Shown here: positions 5,635 through 6,139 of the stretch, piece by piece | Layout: the number at the start of each line of letters is the position of its first letter | How positions within the stretch are numbered: position 1 is the stretch's first letter | From: Desulfobacterales bacterium | Lineage (GTDB): Bacteria > Desulfobacterota > Desulfobacteria > Desulfobacterales > Desulfobacteraceae | Assembly: GCA_022361315.1 (NCBI GenBank) | Contig: JAKSBB010000121.1 | Location: 1 to 6,139 of the forward strand | Length of the DNA: 6,139 bases | Direction: 5' to 3' | Translations under genes and position numbers: made by a program | The notes under the pieces: generated by a model | What the model was told of the DNA's origin: nothing | The model's database searches: none | What the model saw: only the letters and a program-made list of their open reading frames with translations

Positions 5635-6139
5635 TCAGGCGCTGACCAGTTCCCGGATTTTAGACCGCACCACTCCGTAATCCGCCTTGTGCTTGCAGAG
5701 GGTGTTCAGGGTCTGGTCCAGGGCTTCCGCCGTGAGGGTATCGTTCTGGAGAATCATGAGAGATCTGGCCCAGTCCAGGGTTTCGGAGATACAGGGTTTT
5801 TTCTTCAGATCCAGTTCACGGATATTGGCCACAGTCTCCACCACCTGGGTGAGCAGTTTATCGCCGATGCCGGGCAGTTTTTTGGCCACGATATCCCGCT
5901 CGGTCTCCATACTGGGATAATCAATGTAAATATGGATACAGCGCCGCTTCAGGGCGTCACTCATATCCCGGTAGTTGTTGGAGGTCAGAAAAACAAAGGG
6001 GCGGGTTTTGGCCTGTATGGTCCCCAGCTCAGGAATGGTGACCTGGAAGTCGGACAAAAGCTCCAGGAGAAAGGCCTCGAATTCAGGGTCGGACTTGTCG
6101 ATCCCATCCACCAGCAGGACAACGGGCACCTCGGAGGCA
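5635..6139 (-). CDS. MoxR/CoxD-type AAA+ ATPase, C-terminal part (cut by window edge)
   Basis: The AAA+ partner of the VWA protein; such ATPases form rings that use ATP to mature or remodel client enzymes. The 167 visible residues begin just before Walker B, so the Walker A loop and true start lie beyond position 6139; a GTG at 6129 is an internal Val. Visible parts are the Walker B region VVLLVDGIDK and the very typical EFEAFLLELLSDFQVTIPELG. Sensor 1 follows in FVFLTSNNYRDM, then the arginine-finger stretch ALKRRCIHIYIDYPS and a helical lid reaching the TGA at 5635. The ALKRRC...DYP segment is characteristic of CoxD-like members. The oddity is Gly where Walker B normally has the catalytic Glu (DGID for DEID; codon GGG at 6103-6105). 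The 7-bp gap to the VWA gene supports a functional pair. The family is secure, the client unknown. Confidence 0.9.
   Translation of the reverse strand, partial: ASEVPVVLLVDGIDKSDPEFEAFLLELLSDFQVTIPELGTIQAKTRPFVFLTSNNYRDMSDALKRRCIHIYIDYPSMETERDIVAKKLPGIGDKLLTQVVETVANIRELDLKKKPCISETLDWARSLMILQNDTLTAEALDQTLNTLCKHKADYGVVRSKIRELVSA

Noticed and set aside
6127..6129. GTG as the start of the AAA+ ATPase
   Set aside because: The open frame continues to the right edge, and the conserved Walker B strand begins right there, so the GTG is an internal Val and the gene is simply cut by the window.
4179..6139. Calling the pair coxD and coxE of a CO dehydrogenase cluster
   Set aside because: Motifs are CoxDE-like, but no CO dehydrogenase structural or other cox gene is visible, and such pairs serve many clients.

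Overview
The window carries six protein-coding genes, all on the minus strand. Two of them are cut by the window edges. Reading in the direction of transcription (right to left), the order is: a MoxR/CoxD-type AAA+ ATPase (3' part only), a CoxE-like von Willebrand A (VWA) protein, an acyl-CoA dehydrogenase-like flavoprotein, a membrane-bound PAS-GGDEF diguanylate cyclase, electron transfer flavoprotein beta (etfB), and electron transfer flavoprotein alpha (etfA, 5' part only). I see no RNA gene, insertion sequence, CRISPR array or origin. The long plus-strand reading frames are antisense shadows.

Layout: the ATPase and VWA genes are 7 bp apart, and the dehydrogenase gene follows the VWA gene by 36 bp, so these three look like one transcription unit. 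A 121-bp gap then precedes the cyclase, which starts with TTG. A 132-bp AT-rich gap precedes etfB and contains a GAAC/GTTC palindrome that could be an operator. etfB and etfA overlap by 4 bp (ATGA) and are surely co-translated.

How the genes may work together: ETF is the standard electron acceptor of acyl-CoA dehydrogenases, so the dehydrogenase-like protein and EtfBA plausibly form a redox pair. MoxR-VWA pairs are ATP-driven maturation or remodelling systems; CoxDE acts on a molybdenum-copper enzyme, and NorQD, CbbQO and RavA-ViaA are other examples. No molybdenum hydroxylase or other classical client lies in the window, so the client is open. The cyclase adds a possible c-di-GMP output.

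The most notable points are departures from family norms. The ATPase has Gly instead of Glu in Walker B (DGID). The dehydrogenase ends before the usual C-terminal catalytic segment but keeps a Glu at the position used by isovaleryl-/long-chain-CoA dehydrogenases. EtfB lacks about 20 N-terminal residues and the Asn-Pro of its nucleotide-binding loop.

Organism: a bacterium of moderately high GC. The mix of divergent ETF, acyl-CoA dehydrogenase and CoxDE-like genes would fit an anaerobic fatty-acid- or aromatic-degrading Desulfobacterota member, but this is a guess from gene content and no marker gene is present. All family comparisons were made by eye and from memory.
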